The position numbers were made by a program, and so were the translations under genes. Positions 17,104 through 25,329 of a DNA stretch of 64,000 bases are shown piece by piece. The notes under the pieces are model-generated. The model ran no database searches. It had not been told where the DNA came from and saw only the letters and a program-made list of their open reading frames with translations. Source of the DNA: Phaeodactylibacter xiamenensis (GTDB lineage Bacteria > Bacteroidota > Bacteroidia > Chitinophagales > Saprospiraceae); contig NZ_JPOS01000034.1 of NCBI RefSeq assembly GCF_000759025.1, positions 1 through 64,000 on the forward strand, written 5' to 3'. The stretch's first letter is position 1. The number at the start of each line of letters is the position of its first letter.

Positions 17104-17538
17104 ATGATGAAGCAGCTGTTGTTGCTACTGTTTGTTACACTAGCTGGCGTAGTAAGCGTTCAGGCACAGAATACACCAACCGGCATATGGAAAACCGTTG
17201 ATGATGAGACTGGCGAGGCCAAGTCGCACGTGGAGATTTACCAGGATGGCGGAGAGTACCACGGGAAAATCACAAAACTACTGCAGTATCCTCAGGACCA
17301 AGTCTGCGAGGCCTGCACAGGCAGCCGCAAAGGGAAGAAGCTGGTAGGGATGGTCATTGTTAATGACCTTGAGCCCTACAAGGATTACTGGAAGAATGGT
17401 ACCATTATGGACCCGGAGACCGGCAACGAGTATGGCTGTTCGGTCTGGTTTGAAGAAGGCAAGCCCGATGAATTGAAAGTGCGCGGCAAGCACTGGACAG
17501 GGGGTTACCGTACACAAACCTGGTACCGGGTCAGGTAA
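17104..17538 (+). CDS. DUF2147 secreted protein
   Basis: A 144-residue protein with a signal peptide (KQLLLLLFVTLAGVVSVQAQ). The mature part shows the DUF2147 pattern: PTGIWKTVDDETGEAKSHVEIY at the start, GEYHGKI, two Cys (CEAC) in the middle, DPETGNEYGC, and the ending GKHWTGGYRTQTWYRV. The fold is a small lipocalin-like barrel; the function is unknown. The frame is open to 17062, inside the previous gene, but the ATG at 17104 puts the signal peptide at the N-terminus. Confidence 0.85.
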   Translation: MMKQLLLLLFVTLAGVVSVQAQNTPTGIWKTVDDETGEAKSHVEIYQDGGEYHGKITKLLQYPQDQVCEACTGSRKGKKLVGMVIVNDLEPYKDYWKNGTIMDPETGNEYGCSVWFEEGKPDELKVRGKHWTGGYRTQTWYRVR

Positions 17539-17662
17539 TCAGACGGGAGGATAAAGTTTTGGTGGTGCAGCACCGAAAAAAACAAATTAAAAGGGCAATA
17601 TGAATGTCCTTTCTTTAGTTTTATAGGTGATTTTCTTAAACGCAACCACATCAAATTATTCT

Positions 17663-17902
17663 ATGAAGCAAAGCTTTACATCCAACCATCTCGTCAGATA
17701 CCTCTACAGTGAGGTGACGGTATCAGAACGGCTCGGCCTTGAGGAGGCACTCACTCGGGATTTCGGGCTATTTGAGGAATACAGCGAGCTGAAGGCGGCT
17801 TACCGAGCCTTGCCGAAGGTGACGTTTAGCCCCTCAAAGCAATCGCTTCAGCGCGTGCTGGAGTATAGTAGTGAAAGAGCTGCCCTGGAACGCTCGCATT
17901 GA
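17663..17902 (+). CDS. Small anti-sigma-like conserved protein
   Basis: A 79-residue protein. HLVRYLYSEVTVSERLGLEE, then ALTRDFGLFEEYSELKAAYR, resembles the N-terminal helices of anti-sigma factors and putative zinc-finger proteins of Bacteroidota, but the HxxxCxxC zinc ligands are absent. The end, PKVTFSPSKQSLQRVLEYS, is a motif I associate with short conserved hypotheticals of this phylum. The ATG at 17663 is chosen over 17627, which only adds an unlikely leader. No sigma factor is adjacent. A strong terminator follows 24 bases after the stop. Confidence 0.7.
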   Translation: MKQSFTSNHLVRYLYSEVTVSERLGLEEALTRDFGLFEEYSELKAAYRALPKVTFSPSKQSLQRVLEYSSERAALERSH

Positions 17903-17925
17903 GCGCCGGAACATTTACTGCTTAA

Positions 17926-17961
17926 GAAGCCCCTGGCATCGCAATGACGGTCAGGGGCTTC
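17926..17961 (+). terminator. Rho-independent terminator
   Basis: GAAGCCCCTG (17926-17935) and CAGGGGCTTC (17952-17961) form a perfect 10-bp stem with a 16-base loop, followed by TGCATTTT. It ends the transcript of the small anti-sigma-like gene and isolates recA. Confidence 0.8.
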
Positions 17962-18065
17962 TGCATTTTAGGCCGTCGCTCTTTTGAATCCCTGCCGGGT
18001 TTGCCTAACTTGAGCCGTGGTTGCGGGCATACCTGCCTGCAATCAGTTTTAAATAAAATGTAGCG

Positions 18066-18101
18066 TTTGTTTGCTTTTTACAAACGAAGTGTTTATTTTT
18101 G
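18066..18101 (+). promoter_or_regulatory. recA promoter (Bacteroidota -33/-7 type) with overlapping dyad
   Basis: TTTG at 18070-18073, then a 20-bp spacer and TATTTTTG at 18094-18101, match the Bacteroidota consensus TTTG-N19/21-TAnnTTTG. An inverted repeat GTTTG-N7-CAAAC (18069-18085) overlaps the -33 element and could be a repressor site such as an SOS operator; that role is inferred. Confidence 0.75.
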
Positions 18102-18139
18102 TTGGGCATTCAAACAAAATCTTGATTAAACCACACCAA

Positions 18140-19228
18140 ATGGCAGATGTCAACAAGGACCGGGAAGCTAAACTCAAGGCGCTTCAGCTGACAGTAGACC
18201 GGATAGAGAAAACCTACGGGAAGGGCTCGATCATGCGCCTCGGTGACGACAACGTCATCGAAGTAGATGCCATTCCCTCCGGCTCTTTGAGCCTCGATAT
18301 TGCGCTCGGCGTAAATGGATTTCCCCGCGGGCGTATTGTAGAAATTTACGGGCCGGAGTCTTCCGGTAAAACTACCCTGGCTATTCATGCGCTTGCAGAG
18401 TGTCAGAAACAGGGCGGGATTGCAGCATTTATCGACGCAGAACATGCCTTTGACCGCACCTATGCCAAAGCCCTGGGCGTAGATACGGAAAACCTGCTTA
18501 TCGCTCAGCCGGACAACGGTGAGCAGGCACTGGAGATTGCTGAAAACCTCATCCGCTCAGGTGCAATTGATATTATCGTTGTCGACTCCGTGGCGGCCCT
18601 GGTGCCCCGCAGTGAGATCGAAGGGGAAATGGGGGATTCCAAAATGGGCCTTCAGGCGAGACTGATGTCTCAGGCCATGCGTAAACTTACAGGTACGATT
18701 GGCCGTACGGGCTGTTGCTGTATCTTTATCAATCAGCTTCGGGAGAAAATCGGTGTTATGTTCGGTAACCCCGAAACAACTACCGGTGGTAATGCCCTGA
18801 AGTTCTATGCTTCCATGCGACTGGATATCCGGCGTTCGGGTTCGGCCATTAAGGACAAGGAAGGTAACGTAGTGGGCAACCACGTGAAAGTGAAGGTGGT
18901 GAAAAACAAACTGGCGCCCCCATTCCGGATTGCTGAGTTTGACATCATGTACGGCGAGGGTATCTCTAAAGTCGGCGAGGTCGTTGACCTTGGTGTCGAT
19001 CACGATATTATCCAAAAGAGCGGCGCCTGGTACAGCTATGATACTGCCAAAATTGCGCAGGGGCGTGAGGCGGCCAAGCAGTTTATGATGGACAATCCGG
19101 AAGTGGCGCTGGAAATCGAGCAGAAGATTAAAAACAAGATCACCGGTGTGGCAGAACCTGCAGAGGAAGACGATGCAGGCGCTAAGGGCAAAAGCACCAA
19201 AAATGCCGTGAAGGTGAGTGAGGATTAG
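18140..19228 (+). CDS. recA: Recombinase RecA
   Basis: RecA polymerises on single-stranded DNA, drives homologous pairing and strand exchange, and triggers SOS self-cleavage. The 362-residue protein has the Walker A motif GPESSGKTT near residues 71-79, the Walker B strand [14 protein letters not shown], the DNA-binding loop segment [20 protein letters not shown] and the [21 protein letters not shown] segment. The C-terminus is acidic, then Lys-rich. Upstream in-frame codons exist to 18071 but overlap the promoter; ATG 18140 ([15 protein letters not shown]) is the normal start. It is flanked by terminators on both sides, so it is monocistronic. Confidence 0.98.
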   Translation: MADVNKDREAKLKALQLTVDRIEKTYGKGSIMRLGDDNVIEVDAIPSGSLSLDIALGVNGFPRGRIVEIYGPESSGKTTLAIHALAECQKQGGIAAFIDAEHAFDRTYAKALGVDTENLLIAQPDNGEQALEIAENLIRSGAIDIIVVDSVAALVPRSEIEGEMGDSKMGLQARLMSQAMRKLTGTIGRTGCCCIFINQLREKIGVMFGNPETTTGGNALKFYASMRLDIRRSGSAIKDKEGNVVGNHVKVKVVKNKLAPPFRIAEFDIMYGEGISKVGEVVDLGVDHDIIQKSGAWYSYDTAKIAQGREAAKQFMMDNPEVALEIEQKIKNKITGVAEPAEEDDAGAKGKSTKNAVKVSED

Positions 19229-19279
19229 GATGTTCCCGAAGAGGGAATATGCAGAATAATAATGTAAAGAATAGAAAAC

Positions 19280-19307
19280 GGCGTGTCCCTGTAGGAATGG
19301 ACACGCC
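19280..19307 (+). terminator. recA terminator
   Basis: GGCGTGTCC (19280-19288) and GGACACGCC (19299-19307) form a perfect 9-bp stem, followed by CTTTCTGTTT. It lies 51 bases after the recA stop. Confidence 0.75.
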
Positions 19308-19366
19308 CTTTCTGTTTAGTCCTGTATGGATTAGGTATTATGGCTGCAGAATGAAGGTGGCCCTCT

Positions 19367-19960
19367 CTATTCTTTCCATTCAAAGGTCTCGATCATCTTC
19401 AGAAGGTCGGTTTCCAGGAATTTGTAGATTGGCGCCATAGAGTCCGGGCGTACTTCTGTGTTGAAGTAGAGCGAAGCCCTTAGGAAGTGGTTTGTACTGT
19501 CTGTAAGGTAGAACTGAGCCGGAGAAGCAGCGTGCCCTTCAATAAGGAAAAGAACACCACTAACGTTATTGTCTTTTTGGATGAGCATCTCATCAATATA
19601 GCTGGCTTTTTTATTGTGCCAGTCTGCAAGGTTGAAGGCATCGCTGCGCAGGTCTTCCCAGTCTGCCTGACTTTCAATAGGGGCGTAGCTGCAATAGAGG
19701 CGCCCATCAAAGTCCTTAAAGTAAAGGTCGAACCAACAGGGGTGTGGAGGAGCTTCGTCAAAGAAGCTTTTGTCCTGTTGAACTTCAGCATAGTTCGGGT
19801 ACTCGAAGGTGAAGGCACAGTAGTCTTCATCAAATTGCTGATAAGCCTTTTCGGGATACTCAACTTTGGGGAATGTTCTCGGTTTGGGGGTGGGGGCAGG
19901 GGCGTCGCCGCAGCTGCCTAATAAAAGGGTCAGGAAAACAAAAAAGCTCAACCGGTACAT
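19367..19960 (-). CDS. gldD: Gliding motility lipoprotein GldD
   Basis: GldD is a lipoprotein required for gliding and for T9SS function in Flavobacterium. The 197-residue protein has lipobox LGSC near residue 17, then PKPRTFPKVEYPEKAYQQFD, FTFEYPNYAEV, and the conserved end ASPAQFYLTDSTNHFLRASL followed by YFNTEVRPDSMAPIYKFL, which matches GldD closely. It is the last gene of mutY-ssb-gldE-gldD, seven bases after gldE. This gene order is conserved in gliding Bacteroidota. Its precise biochemical role is not known. Confidence 0.92.
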   Translation of the reverse strand: MYRLSFFVFLTLLLGSCGDAPAPTPKPRTFPKVEYPEKAYQQFDEDYCAFTFEYPNYAEVQQDKSFFDEAPPHPCWFDLYFKDFDGRLYCSYAPIESQADWEDLRSDAFNLADWHNKKASYIDEMLIQKDNNVSGVLFLIEGHAASPAQFYLTDSTNHFLRASLYFNTEVRPDSMAPIYKFLETDLLKMIETFEWKE

Positions 19961-19967
19961 AGACGAT

Positions 19968-21383
19968 CTAATTTTTGGGAAGTGTCAATAAAATCTGCTC
20001 AATCCTCCGCTTGCTAACGGTCACGACTTTGAAACGGTATGCCCCCTGGGTAATCTCTGCGTCAGTTTTGGGCATATATCCCTTGATTTCCAGAATTAGC
20101 CCCGCCAGTGAATCCGCCTCGCCCTTTACTTCGTCAAAAGTATTGGTGTCGATACCGATAATGCGGCACACATCATTGAGCAGTGTCTTACCTTCAAATA
20201 AGTAATTGAAATCATCAATTTTTTTATAAACCACTTCGATCTCATCATCAAACTCGTCTTTGATTTCGCCGATGATCTCTTCCATGATGTCTTCCAGGGT
20301 AACGATGCCGGAACTACCTCCGTATTCGTCCACCACGATCGCCATGTGCAAACGCTCCACCTGGAACTCCTTTAGCAGGTCATTAATTTTCTTCGCTTCC
20401 GGCACGTAGTAAACATCCGGCCGGATCAGCTCCTGCCATTCAAAATCAGCAGGTTCGTCCAGGTGGCCCAGCAGGTCTTTCACATAGAGGATGCCGGTGA
20501 CGTTGTCGAAATCATTCTCATAGACTGGGATACGAGAGTAACCCGCCTCCTTAATAATTTCCAGGAGCTCCTTATAGTCCATTCGGAAATCGACAGCCAC
20601 GACATCTACCCGGGAACGCATAATCTGTTTGACGGTCACATCACCAAACTTGACAATACTTTTCAGGATATCAATATCCCTCCCTGCCCCTTTTTCCTGG
20701 CTTACCGTTAGCTCGATGGCTTCATCGATTTCGGCCCGGCTGGGGCTGTTGCCATTGCCGGCGCCGGCAAGGCGCCTTTCCATGATATTGGTAGACCGGA
20801 CCAGGATATTGCTGACCGGATGGAACAACCGCATCATGATATCGAGAGGGCGGGACATTAACCGGGCAAGCTGCAGGTTGTTGATACGGGCATAGACCTT
20901 GGGTGCCACTTCCCCAAACAAGACGAGGAGGAAAGTAACGCCAGCTATCGTGATCAAAAAGCTCAGCAAACGGCCCCAGAATTCTGTTTGTTCAGCCGTG
21001 GGGACCGTAAACAAACCAAGCAGAGTTGTTGCCCATTGATCGAAAGTTTCGTCCGGAAAGGCCGAACGGAGCACAAAGTCAGACAGGATGACGATCGCAA
21101 TATTGATGAAGTTATTGCTAATCAGGATAGTCGCTAAGAGCTTTCGGGGTTTTTCCTTCAGGCTGATAATGGCGCGGTCTGCGACGGTATTACTGTCTTC
21201 CAGTTTTTTCACATCGCTATAGCCCAAGGAAAAGAAGGCGACTTCAGAACCCGAAATCAGGGCTGATGAAAAGAGCAGCAAAATAATGCCAAATACGCCC
21301 AGCAACAATTCAGGGCTGAAGGCACTCAGAAATAGTGGATGCTGAACCAGAAAAGACAATAAACTAGCGGGCTCCGATTCCAA
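19968..21383 (-). CDS. gldE: GldE, CNNM/CBS-domain membrane protein
   Basis: A 471-residue inner-membrane protein of the CNNM/CorC (HlyC/CorC) family. About four helices in the first 190 residues carry the GSEVAFFSLGYSDVKKLEDS hallmark of the CNNM domain. A CBS pair follows (MRSRVDVVAVDFRMDYKELL, and FQVERLHMAIVVDEYGGSSG), then a C-terminal CorC_HlyC domain (FEGKTLLNDVCRIIGIDTN). In Flavobacterium GldE partners GldD, and overexpression of one can compensate for mutations in the other. It sits between ssb (29-bp gap) and gldD. Confidence 0.92.
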   Translation of the reverse strand: MESEPASLLSFLVQHPLFLSAFSPELLLGVFGIILLLFSSALISGSEVAFFSLGYSDVKKLEDSNTVADRAIISLKEKPRKLLATILISNNFINIAIVILSDFVLRSAFPDETFDQWATTLLGLFTVPTAEQTEFWGRLLSFLITIAGVTFLLVLFGEVAPKVYARINNLQLARLMSRPLDIMMRLFHPVSNILVRSTNIMERRLAGAGNGNSPSRAEIDEAIELTVSQEKGAGRDIDILKSIVKFGDVTVKQIMRSRVDVVAVDFRMDYKELLEIIKEAGYSRIPVYENDFDNVTGILYVKDLLGHLDEPADFEWQELIRPDVYYVPEAKKINDLLKEFQVERLHMAIVVDEYGGSSGIVTLEDIMEEIIGEIKDEFDDEIEVVYKKIDDFNYLFEGKTLLNDVCRIIGIDTNTFDEVKGEADSLAGLILEIKGYMPKTDAEITQGAYRFKVVTVSKRRIEQILLTLPKN

Positions 21384-21412
21384 GGTGCTGGGAATTAGTG
21401 AACGGAAGTTGC

Positions 21413-21919
21413 CTAGAATGGCAGGTCATCTTCGGCGGTGTCGCTGCCGCTGGCAGATTCATTAGATGTATTGCCGACAGGTGTGTCAGATGTTTGTTGA
21501 GCCGTAACTGACTCAGAGTTGCTTTCTTTCTGCATGCCATCTGTTTCCTGCTCATTTCTGGGGGGGGCTTCATTGTAGCCGGGGTTGTTGTCACGTTTGC
21601 CACCAACCATTAAAAAGTTGTTGGCAACTACCTCTGTGGTTTTGCGGTTATTGCCATCCTGGTCCTGCCAGGTGCGGTGGGTCAGCTTGCCTTCGACGTA
21701 GATCTGCGCACCTGTTTTTAGTTGCTTTTCTGCACGCTCAGCGAGGGCTCTCCACATGACAATATCGTGCCATTCTGTTAGTGTTTGTTTCTGCCCATTA
21801 CGATCTTTGTAAGTTTCATTGGTAGCCAGGCGCACCTTAGCTACGACCGCACCATTTTCCAGGCGGCGTACCTCCGGGTCTGCACCTAAATTGCCAATTA
21901 ATATAACGCGATTTACCAT
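21413..21919 (-). CDS. ssb: Single-stranded DNA-binding protein
   Basis: Ssb coats single-stranded DNA and recruits repair and replication proteins. The 168-residue protein opens MVNRVILIGNLGADPEVRRL, the standard OB-fold start, with WHDIVMWRALAERAEKQLKT and GAQIYVEGKLTHRTWQD further on. A flexible Gln/Ser/Asn-rich linker leads to the acidic tail ending DDLPF, the conserved protein-interaction tip. It lies in the mutY-ssb-gldE-gldD cluster, 36 bases downstream of mutY. Confidence 0.97.
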   Translation of the reverse strand: MVNRVILIGNLGADPEVRRLENGAVVAKVRLATNETYKDRNGQKQTLTEWHDIVMWRALAERAEKQLKTGAQIYVEGKLTHRTWQDQDGNNRKTTEVVANNFLMVGGKRDNNPGYNEAPPRNEQETDGMQKESNSESVTAQQTSDTPVGNTSNESASGSDTAEDDLPF

Positions 21920-21955
21920 TTTTAGCTATTGGATTGAAGTTTGAGGCGCTCTTCG

Positions 21956-23071
21956 TTACACCAACTTTAAATATAGCGAATTATCACCTAAATACCAATC
22001 AATTATTTTTGGGAAGGCGAAATTACTTAAGTTTTTTCGATCGGCAAGAATGTAAGGGGCTAATTCTGATATGGAGGGTGGTTCGTCTTCGAGGTGGATT
22101 TCCCAAAACACGGCCTGAATCTTTTGATGGGTCAGTGTTTGCTGCTGAGGCGGGGAAATCTGCTCGATCCGGGCGGGCCGATCGCCAATGCAAGCCTCCC
22201 AGGGAGCGCTGCGCCGGATTTCCTGTTCACTTGCTTTAGCCTCCGGCCACTCCAGTACCGGGAATTCATAGAGGTTGCGCCAGATGTCCTTTTCGGTTCT
22301 TTTCCGGAGCATAACCTGCGGGCCTGCGTTCACGACCAGGTAATGAAAATACCGGTTTTTCTTTTTGATTTTTTTGGACTTGACAGGGAGCTGATCGACT
22401 TTTTTATTCTGAAAAGCGGCGCATTGGCCATTCAGAGGGCAATGTGAGCAAAGTGGCGCTTTAGGCTTGCAGTGGATCGCGCCAAAATCCATCATAGCCT
22501 GATTGTGCTGAGATGGGGCAAGGGATGAAGCCTGTAGTGCCCGGTCTGCCAGATTGGCAAACTGCTTTTTCCCTTCTGTACTGTCAATGGGGGTTTGAAT
22601 GCCCCAAAACCTGGAGAGCACCCGGAATACGTTGCCATCAACTACGGCATAAGGGAGCTCGTAGGCAAAGGATGCAATCGCTGCTGCGGTATAAGGGCCA
22701 ACTCCTTTGAGTGCCCGTATTCCTTCGTAGGTGCTGGGGAATTTACCCTTGAGCGTGTGTACAATATACTTTGCGGCTGCGTGGAGATTACGGGCCCGGG
22801 AGTAGTAGCCGAGGCCTTCCCATGTTTTCATGATGGTATCCTCTGGTGCATTAGCGAGGTCATGAACGGTAGGGAAGCGTTCCCGGAAACGCTCAAAGTA
22901 GGGCAGACCCTGTTCTACCCGGGTCTGTTGAAGGATGATTTCGGACAGCCAGATCAGGTAGGCGTCTTTTTCACCCTTCCACGGAAGAGGGCGGTGGCTT
23001 TGGCTAAACCAAACCTTGAGCTGATTCGTGAAAAATGACAAACTGTCTTTTGAAGTGGATCTTCTGAGCAT
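21956..23071 (-). CDS. mutY: A/G-specific adenine glycosylase MutY
   Basis: MutY removes adenine mispaired with 8-oxoguanine. The 371-residue protein has the LPWKGEKDAYLIWLSEIILQ start, the helix-hairpin-helix LKGVGPYTAAAIASFAYELP, the catalytic-Asp segment YAVVDGNVFRVLSRFWG, and the 4Fe-4S ligands C-X6-C-X2-C-X5-C in CKPKAPLCSHCPLNGQC. The C-terminal third is the NUDIX-like 8-oxoG recognition domain (VMLRKRTEKDIWRNLYEFP). I chose the ATG at 23071: an ATG at 23092 would start inside the terminator hairpin just upstream. It is the first gene of the cluster leading to gldD. Confidence 0.95.
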   Translation of the reverse strand: MLRRSTSKDSLSFFTNQLKVWFSQSHRPLPWKGEKDAYLIWLSEIILQQTRVEQGLPYFERFRERFPTVHDLANAPEDTIMKTWEGLGYYSRARNLHAAAKYIVHTLKGKFPSTYEGIRALKGVGPYTAAAIASFAYELPYAVVDGNVFRVLSRFWGIQTPIDSTEGKKQFANLADRALQASSLAPSQHNQAMMDFGAIHCKPKAPLCSHCPLNGQCAAFQNKKVDQLPVKSKKIKKKNRYFHYLVVNAGPQVMLRKRTEKDIWRNLYEFPVLEWPEAKASEQEIRRSAPWEACIGDRPARIEQISPPQQQTLTHQKIQAVFWEIHLEDEPPSISELAPYILADRKNLSNFAFPKIIDWYLGDNSLYLKLV

Positions 23072-23085
23072 AGGTAAAAAAAGTA

Positions 23086-23117
23086 GCGGCAATAGAGCCT
23101 GATGGTTCTATTGCCGC
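23086..23117 (-). terminator. Strong hairpin terminator directly before mutY
   Basis: GCGGCAATAGA (23086-23096) and TCTATTGCCGC (23107-23117) form a perfect 11-bp stem with a 10-base loop. On the minus strand it is followed by TACTTTTTTTACC, so it is a textbook intrinsic terminator for the ECF sigma gene. The mutY ATG is only 14 bases beyond it. Confidence 0.85.
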
Positions 23118-23214
23118 ATAAAAGTAAAGTTTATTTTTCGATAAAGGGGGAAATACGTAGGTCCGGAATGTCTAAGTTGCCACAGGTATTACCAGGTTAA
23201 ACTTGCGCGAAAAC

Positions 23215-23754
23215 CTACTGATGAACCTTCTGACGGAGCTCGCTCAGGTTCTCATAACGCTTGCCAATCACATCTTTGAGTTCTTTGCGAGCGAAGAAAA
23301 TACGGCTCTTGACAGTGCCCAGCGGAAGCTCCAGGTGCTCTGCAATCTCCTGGTACTTATAACCGTGGTAGTGCATCAAAAACGGAATCTTGATGCTGTC
23401 GTCCAGCTCTTCGATCATTTGAGTAAGCTCCTTAAGCATGATGTTGGATTCTGCTTTGTTTGAAATAACGACGCTTCCCGAATTAATATAGTACATATTA
23501 TCGGTAGAGTCCATTATCGTGTTGGCTTTGACTTTTTTCCGGTAGTTGTTGATGAAGATGTTCTTCATGATGGTGAAAAGCCAGGCTTTAAAATTCGTTC
23601 CGGGACGGAATTTATCCCGGTTGGTAAAAGCTCTGAATGCGGTCTCCTGGAAAAGGTCTTTCGCATCCTCCGTGTTTTTGGTCAGATTGTAAGCGAAAGA
23701 ATTAAGGAGAACCGTCATTTTATCGAAGTTGCTGTAAAACTCTGTGGTGGACAT
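23215..23754 (-). CDS. ECF-type RNA polymerase sigma factor
   Basis: A 179-residue sigma-70 factor of the ECF class. Region 2 is visible as NTEDAKDLFQETAFRAFTNR then FRPGTNFKAWLFTIMKNIFI, and region 4 as LDDSIKIPFLMHYHGYKYQE followed by IAEHLELPLGTVKSRIFFAR. The frame is open to 23868, but the ATG at 23754 (MSTTEFYSNFDKM) gives the usual start and leaves room for a promoter at 23806-23836. No anti-sigma gene is adjacent. The target genes are unknown. Confidence 0.92.
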   Translation of the reverse strand: MSTTEFYSNFDKMTVLLNSFAYNLTKNTEDAKDLFQETAFRAFTNRDKFRPGTNFKAWLFTIMKNIFINNYRKKVKANTIMDSTDNMYYINSGSVVISNKAESNIMLKELTQMIEELDDSIKIPFLMHYHGYKYQEIAEHLELPLGTVKSRIFFARKELKDVIGKRYENLSELRQKVHQ

Positions 23755-23805
23755 GGCTAAATTGGACTTTAATTTATTTGTTCTAGTTTTCTTCTCTTGT
23801 TGAAT

Positions 23806-23836
23806 CAAAGATAATAAATAGTTAAACAAAATACAA
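23806..23836 (-). promoter_or_regulatory. Promoter of the ECF sigma gene
   Basis: On the minus strand TTG (23834-23836), a 20-bp spacer and TATCTTTG (23806-23813) match the Bacteroidota -33/-7 consensus. It lies about 50 bases before the ATG at 23754. Confidence 0.6.
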
Positions 23837-24116
23837 TATTTCATACCAAAGTGACGCCTGTTTTGCACTAAAATGAAGCGTGAATTCTCGAATTCGTTTC
23901 GTAACTATCTAATAGACAGTTTTTTACACTGATTAAGGAACTTTCGAAAATTTTTATAACTTTCAGTAAAAAATGAAATGAGCGGGTTTTTGTAGAGACT
24001 TACAGGCGTGTTTTCATACTTTTGTTCAACATTCGGGACTTTAAGCGGCACGAAAAAGTCTGGTGTAGAACGATGCCTACCCTAAAGTTGAACAGAAAAT
24101 AAACTTTTGTTAAACC
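23837..24116. other. Intergenic, no gene seen
   Basis: Together with the sigma promoter this forms a gap of about 360 bases. It is AT-rich and without an open frame of note. A + strand TAnnTTTG box (TACTTTTG, 24017-24024) with a TTTG 24 bases upstream points toward the 3' end of the minus-strand permease gene, so any transcript would be non-coding or antisense. I do not see a hairpin terminator for the permease gene here. Confidence 0.5.
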
Positions 24117-25205
24117 TTACTTTTGAGCATTTCGGACCAAATAAATGGCAACTGCGCCAAAGACCAGGTTGGGCAGCCAAATACCCACAATCACCGGAAT
24201 GAGCTGACCGGCTGCAAATACAACAGCAAAGCGGGAAAAGAAAATGAACAGTGCCCCTATGCCAACCCCCATAGCCAGATGAAGCCCAATGCCGCCCCGT
24301 ACTTTACGCGCAGCAATAGCCATGCCGATAACGGTGAGGATAAAAATAGTGAAGGGCTCGGCAGTCCTCCTGTGAAATTCGATTTCGTACTTCTTAGTAT
24401 TGCCCACTCCGCGGGCTTCCTGCTTGGCTATATAGTCGAGCAGTTGCCGGGAAGTCATCATCATATGCTGCTCTTTATAGTCCACAAAGTCAGCCGGTGT
24501 TAGGTTGATCGCAGTATCGAGGGTCTCTCCCCGCCCGAGGATGAGTTCCTCTGCCATGCCATTGAAAGTGCGGACTTCATAGTTGCGCAGCCGCCACTGA
24601 TTAGGTGGGCCAACCCATTCAGCGGTATTGGCTTTAAGGAGCGATACCAATTCACCATTCTCAAAGTGCTCCAGCCGGAATTTCCGGGCGGTGCTGTCGC
24701 GCTTCCGGTAGTAGTTGATGTAAACCTTGGTGTTGGGGGCTACGAACATATGCACGTCCTGTGTCTTGCCTTTATCGTTATTCGTCCAGATATAAGCATG
24801 TTCGACGTCCAACCGGTTCTTGTTGCCAAGCGGGATGAAAAAGTGGTTGCCTATCAGATGAAGTATTGCAATAAAGCTTGCCGCAACCAAATAGGGTTGC
24901 ATAAACCGCCGAAAGCTAATCCCGGCATTGAATATGGATATGACTTCTGAGTTGTAGGCGAGGCGTGAGGTGAAGAAAATGACGGCAATCAGGGTGTACA
25001 GCGGCCAAAGCAACCCCGCAATAAACATAATAAACCCGGGGTAGTAGAGCACAAAAATCTCATAGCGCGTGATTTCGCTCTCGATAAATTTCTCTATTTT
25101 TTCACTAAAGTCAATAATGACCGATATCATAGTGAAGATGAGCACCGTGAAAAAGAAGGTACTCAAAAACTTCTTAATAAGATACAGGTCGATTTTCTTT
25201 AGCAT
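24117..25205 (-). CDS. LptF/LptG-family permease
   Basis: A 362-residue inner-membrane component of the lipopolysaccharide export ABC transporter (LptB2FG). The start MLKKIDLYLIKKFLSTFFFT and the following FTMISVIIDFSEKIEKFIES are typical of the YjgP/YjgQ family. Three helices precede and three follow a large periplasmic beta-jellyroll domain; the final part is GGIGLHLAMGVGIGALFIFF. The frame is open upstream to 25418 but would overlap tgt, so I took the ATG at 25205. The tgt-permease pairing is common in Bacteroidota. LptF and LptG cannot be told apart with certainty. Confidence 0.9.
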   Translation of the reverse strand: MLKKIDLYLIKKFLSTFFFTVLIFTMISVIIDFSEKIEKFIESEITRYEIFVLYYPGFIMFIAGLLWPLYTLIAVIFFTSRLAYNSEVISIFNAGISFRRFMQPYLVAASFIAILHLIGNHFFIPLGNKNRLDVEHAYIWTNNDKGKTQDVHMFVAPNTKVYINYYRKRDSTARKFRLEHFENGELVSLLKANTAEWVGPPNQWRLRNYEVRTFNGMAEELILGRGETLDTAINLTPADFVDYKEQHMMMTSRQLLDYIAKQEARGVGNTKKYEIEFHRRTAEPFTIFILTVIGMAIAARKVRGGIGLHLAMGVGIGALFIFFSRFAVVFAAGQLIPVIVGIWLPNLVFGAVAIYLVRNAQK

Positions 25206-25329
25206 AGTTCTGGCCGGGTTCTTGACTTGGCAACAAAGAAAAGCGCTTTTGAGCGGAATTCCCGCTGCATCTGCTGCGCTTCTTTTCGGTAACGCATGGG
25301 ATGAGTATTTAGATGCACTACTAACAAAA

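Noticed and set aside
24017-24116. A possible small RNA from a TACTTTTG box on the + strand
   Set aside because: The -33 spacing (24 bases) is outside the usual range, and no terminator or stable structure follows.
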